DNA of 8,100 nt from Phycisphaerales bacterium (GTDB lineage: Bacteria > Planctomycetota > Phycisphaerae > Tepidisphaerales > Tepidisphaeraceae). Made by a program: the position numbers and the translations under genes. The notes under the pieces are model-generated. The model searched no databases. It saw nothing but the letters and a program-made list of their open reading frames with translations, and was not told the origin of the DNA. Below, piece after piece: positions 6,780 through 8,100 of this stretch; position 1 is the first letter of the stretch; every line of letters starts with the position of its first letter. The stretch is from the NCBI GenBank assembly GCA_003153655.1, contig PMAK01000145.1:9034-17133 (forward strand), read 5' to 3'.

Positions 6780-6947
6780 CCCGTATTATGGGACCTTAAG
6801 GATTTTCTGCTTACAGTGCCCCGGACCTATAGTCAGCTTGATTGGAACAAAGGTCGATAACTGCCGGAGCGCATTTCTTTTATCGTCATAACCACTTCAC
6901 GTCATCAATTGCCATTTCCCCGTGCAATATTTCCGCGACCCCAGCAC

Positions 6948-6965
6948 GAACCCACTAAGCGGTTC
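6948..6965 (-). other. Small hairpin downstream of the family 2 glycosyltransferase gene
   Basis: The arms GAACC (6948-6952) and GGTTC (6961-6965) pair perfectly across an 8-base loop, about 30 bases past the glycosyltransferase stop. The stem is only five pairs and there is no T-run after it on the minus strand, so it does not qualify as an intrinsic terminator. It could act as an RNA 3' end stabiliser or be chance. Confidence 0.2.
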
Positions 6966-6994
6966 TCTAACCACGCGCTATCAATACGTTAGTT

Positions 6995-7933
6995 TCAGCC
7001 CGGATGGATGTGTTTCCAAATGCTGGCCTGTGCGGCATTTAGAGAAGCAGTCGCCTTTGGCTTGCCATGGATCAGACTGGACCATTGCCATTTTGATAAA
7101 AAATTGCGAAATTGCTTGTCCCCATACCGTGGCCGCCGCAGGATCATGCTTTTGAAGTATCCCCAGAGGATCGCCCACGATCCTAAAAGGATCGGGGGAT
7201 GTGCCAGGCGGTTGATCGCGCTGGCAAGCATGTAGCAAACCCCCGTCCCCATGAAATATTGCCCCACGCCATGCCGCACCCGGCCCGTCCACCAATTCTT
7301 GTCGCTCGTCCCCATCGGCCGCAAATGGACGAAATTTAAATCCGGGTCATCCCACGACACCGCAATCCACCCCAGCATTCGGCAGCGGTGGCAATCAATC
7401 CCGTCCCACATCAGTTCCCGGACAAATCCGCCGATCTGCTCGAAGCAGGCCGTTCGATAAAACTTCACCATCCCCACCGAATTCTCATCCCCGCAGGTCT
7501 CCATGACCTTGCGTCCGGTTTTCTCCTCAACGAAATACGGCTTCCCGCTCGCGGTCCCAATCCGCGGCTCAACTTCCATCCGCCGCATCAATATTTCAAA
7601 ATATTTCGGCGGCAGATCCAGATCCAGATCGAGCTTGCATACAAAATCAAAATCCCCGGGATTGATCGTCGCATACCCATGATAAAACGCGTCGATCACC
7701 CCGCCCCCGAGTTTGCGAAACCCGCGGTCGTCCCGCCGCATGATGCGGATCCACGGAAACCGCGCCGCATACTCCGCAAGAATCGCCGGTGTCCCGTCCT
7801 TCGATCCATCATCCACAATGATCCACAGCGACGGCAAAATCGATTGCGACACAACGCTGTCGAGCGTCCGCCGGGCGAACTGTTCCTCGTCCCGGCAGGG
7901 AGTGATCAAACAATATCGCTGGCCACCACTCAT
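6995..7933 (-). CDS. Family 2 glycosyltransferase (GT-A fold)
   Basis: This 312-residue protein is a complete GT2 enzyme and should transfer a sugar from a nucleotide donor during polysaccharide repeat-unit assembly. The N-terminal strand CLITPCRDEE (8-17) and the DDGSKDGT loop (41-48) form the nucleotide-binding region. A DLDLDL stretch (102-107) supplies the metal-binding DxD. EQIGGF (165-170) followed by WDGID (176-180) marks the acceptor/catalytic-base region. An aromatic, basic block at 203-230 (HLRPMGTSDKNWW, then RHGVGQYFMGT) precedes a hydrophobic stretch at about 245-262 that may touch or enter the membrane. The start ATG (7931-7933) sits in an ATGA overlap with the upstream glycosyltransferase and has GGAAG (complement of 7942-7946) eight bases before it. 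A 323-base gap follows, so it may end one transcription unit. The exact sugar cannot be read from sequence. Confidence 0.93.
   Translation of the reverse strand: MSGGQRYCLITPCRDEEQFARRTLDSVVSQSILPSLWIIVDDGSKDGTPAILAEYAARFPWIRIMRRDDRGFRKLGGGVIDAFYHGYATINPGDFDFVCKLDLDLDLPPKYFEILMRRMEVEPRIGTASGKPYFVEEKTGRKVMETCGDENSVGMVKFYRTACFEQIGGFVRELMWDGIDCHRCRMLGWIAVSWDDPDLNFVHLRPMGTSDKNWWTGRVRHGVGQYFMGTGVCYMLASAINRLAHPPILLGSWAILWGYFKSMILRRPRYGDKQFRNFLSKWQWSSLIHGKPKATASLNAAQASIWKHIHPG
7613..7630. repeat. Three tandem copies of a 6-base unit coding the DxD motif
   Basis: CAGATC occurs three times in a row (coding strand GATCTG x3), encoding Asp-Leu three times at residues 102-107 of the family 2 glycosyltransferase. 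The repeat places three aspartates at alternate positions exactly at the metal-binding motif. Confidence 0.8.
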
Positions 7934-8100
7934 GATTCGATCTTCCGCGCCGCGGAAAATCGGCGCTCAAGACGATCCAGATTCAAAGAAAGCGAAAACT
8001 CTTTTTCCACTCTTTTCTTTCCCTCGCGAGCCAGTCGCTCGCGCAAATCGGCATTCTCCCAAAGCATAGCCAGCTTATCGGCAAGCGCGCCGGGCTGATT
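7930..8100 (-). CDS. C-terminal end of a family 4-like glycosyltransferase (partial, start outside window)
   Basis: Reading the minus strand from base 8100 gives 56 codons open to the edge, ending in TGA at 7930-7932. The fragment begins NQPGALADKLAMLWENADLR and continues with a charged helix, RERLAREGKKRVEKEFS. The pattern 'x-P-x-A-L-A-x-x-L ... L-R-x-x-L-x-x-x-G-x-x-x-V-x-x-x-F-S' is the usual C-terminal end of GT4 (GT-B fold) glycosyltransferases, just after the nucleotide-sugar-binding Rossmann domain. It would transfer a sugar from an NDP-sugar to a lipid-linked glycan at the inner face of the membrane. Its stop overlaps the start of the next glycosyltransferase in an ATGA junction, so the two are probably translationally coupled. 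The catalytic residues lie outside the window, so donor and acceptor cannot be judged, and assignment rests on the tail pattern alone. Confidence 0.72.
   Translation of the reverse strand, partial: NQPGALADKLAMLWENADLRERLAREGKKRVEKEFSLSLNLDRLERRFSAARKIES

Larger units (their letters stand above)
6672..6994 (-). promoter_or_regulatory. Gene-free 323-base gap, probable control region of the exosortase operon
   Basis: No convincing coding sequence occupies this gap on either strand, and it looks richer in A and T than the genes around it. It lies between the stop of the family 2 glycosyltransferase and the first codon of the WecG fusion, and is the only gap above 25 bases in the window. Seen inside it: a possible sigma-70-type box pair near 6751-6779, a 14-base imperfect direct repeat (6669-6682 and 6723-6736), an inverted repeat at 6686-6706, an 8-base palindrome at 6794-6801, a small hairpin at 6948-6965, and a short ORF pair at 6833-6915. 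I did not find a sigma-54 site with correct GG/GC spacing or a recognised riboswitch. The regulatory role is inferred from position. Confidence 0.5.

Noticed and set aside
6931..6950. Possible sigma-54 promoter near a TTGCA element in the gap
   Set aside because: TTGCAC is present on the minus strand, but no GG lies at the required ten-base spacing upstream of the GC, so the -24/-12 pattern fails.
6672..6994. Cyclic-di-GMP riboswitch or other leader RNA in the gap
   Set aside because: I looked for the conserved GEMM core and general stem patterns and found none; only short hairpins occur.
7388..8098. Plus-strand open frame of 236 codons opposite the family 2 glycosyltransferase
   Set aside because: Shadow of the two glycosyltransferase genes on the minus strand; the composition is that of an antisense translation.
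1..8100. PEP-CTERM-like sorting substrate, CRISPR array, transposase, tRNA or rRNA
   Set aside because: No protein end in the window shows the motif-helix-basic tail of a sorting signal, and no spaced repeats, transposase motifs or RNA gene signatures were seen.

Overview
The window is a slice of an exopolysaccharide/exosortase gene cluster. Every gene I can support is on the minus strand, so the genes are transcribed from high to low coordinates. The sequence is GC-rich and dense with opposite-strand shadow ORFs. An EpsI-type protein encoded separately from its exosortase, a Wzc/GumC-type kinase, and a sugar transferase-like protein with a long N-terminal part beginning a left-handed beta-helix together suggest a planctomycete or a close relative. 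That taxonomic call is inference from protein style; no rRNA or marker gene is present.

Layout in transcription order. 8100-7930 is the last 56 codons of a family 4-like glycosyltransferase. It overlaps by ATGA with a complete family 2 glycosyltransferase (7933-6995). A 323-base gene-free stretch follows (6994-6672), the only place where a promoter for the downstream genes is likely. Then come five tightly packed genes: a WecG/TagA/CpsF glycosyltransferase fused to a nucleotidyltransferase-like domain and a short hexapeptide tail (6671-4701); an exosortase with its Cys/Arg/His triad intact (4704-3826); a stand-alone EpsI-family protein that starts at TTG (3804-3034); a chain-length-determinant/tyrosine-kinase fusion (3031-764); and a protein running off the left edge (754-1), which I read as the N-terminal half of a priming sugar transferase. 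The last one has no stop inside the window.

How they fit together (inference from families): the edge protein would load the first sugar phosphate on a lipid carrier, the WecG fusion and the upstream glycosyltransferases would extend the repeat unit, and the kinase/co-polymerase would control chain length and export. The exosortase with EpsI would process and anchor sorting-tagged proteins at the envelope. No sorting-signal substrate is encoded in the window. Gene spacing (ATGA overlaps, 21-base, 2-base and 9-base gaps) points to one translationally coupled operon from 6671 leftward.

Most worth a second look: the WecG-nucleotidyltransferase-hexapeptide fusion, whose nucleotide-binding signature is degenerate and is encoded across a run of eight G; a kinase with no C-terminal tyrosine cluster; and the repeat-bearing 323-base regulatory gap.
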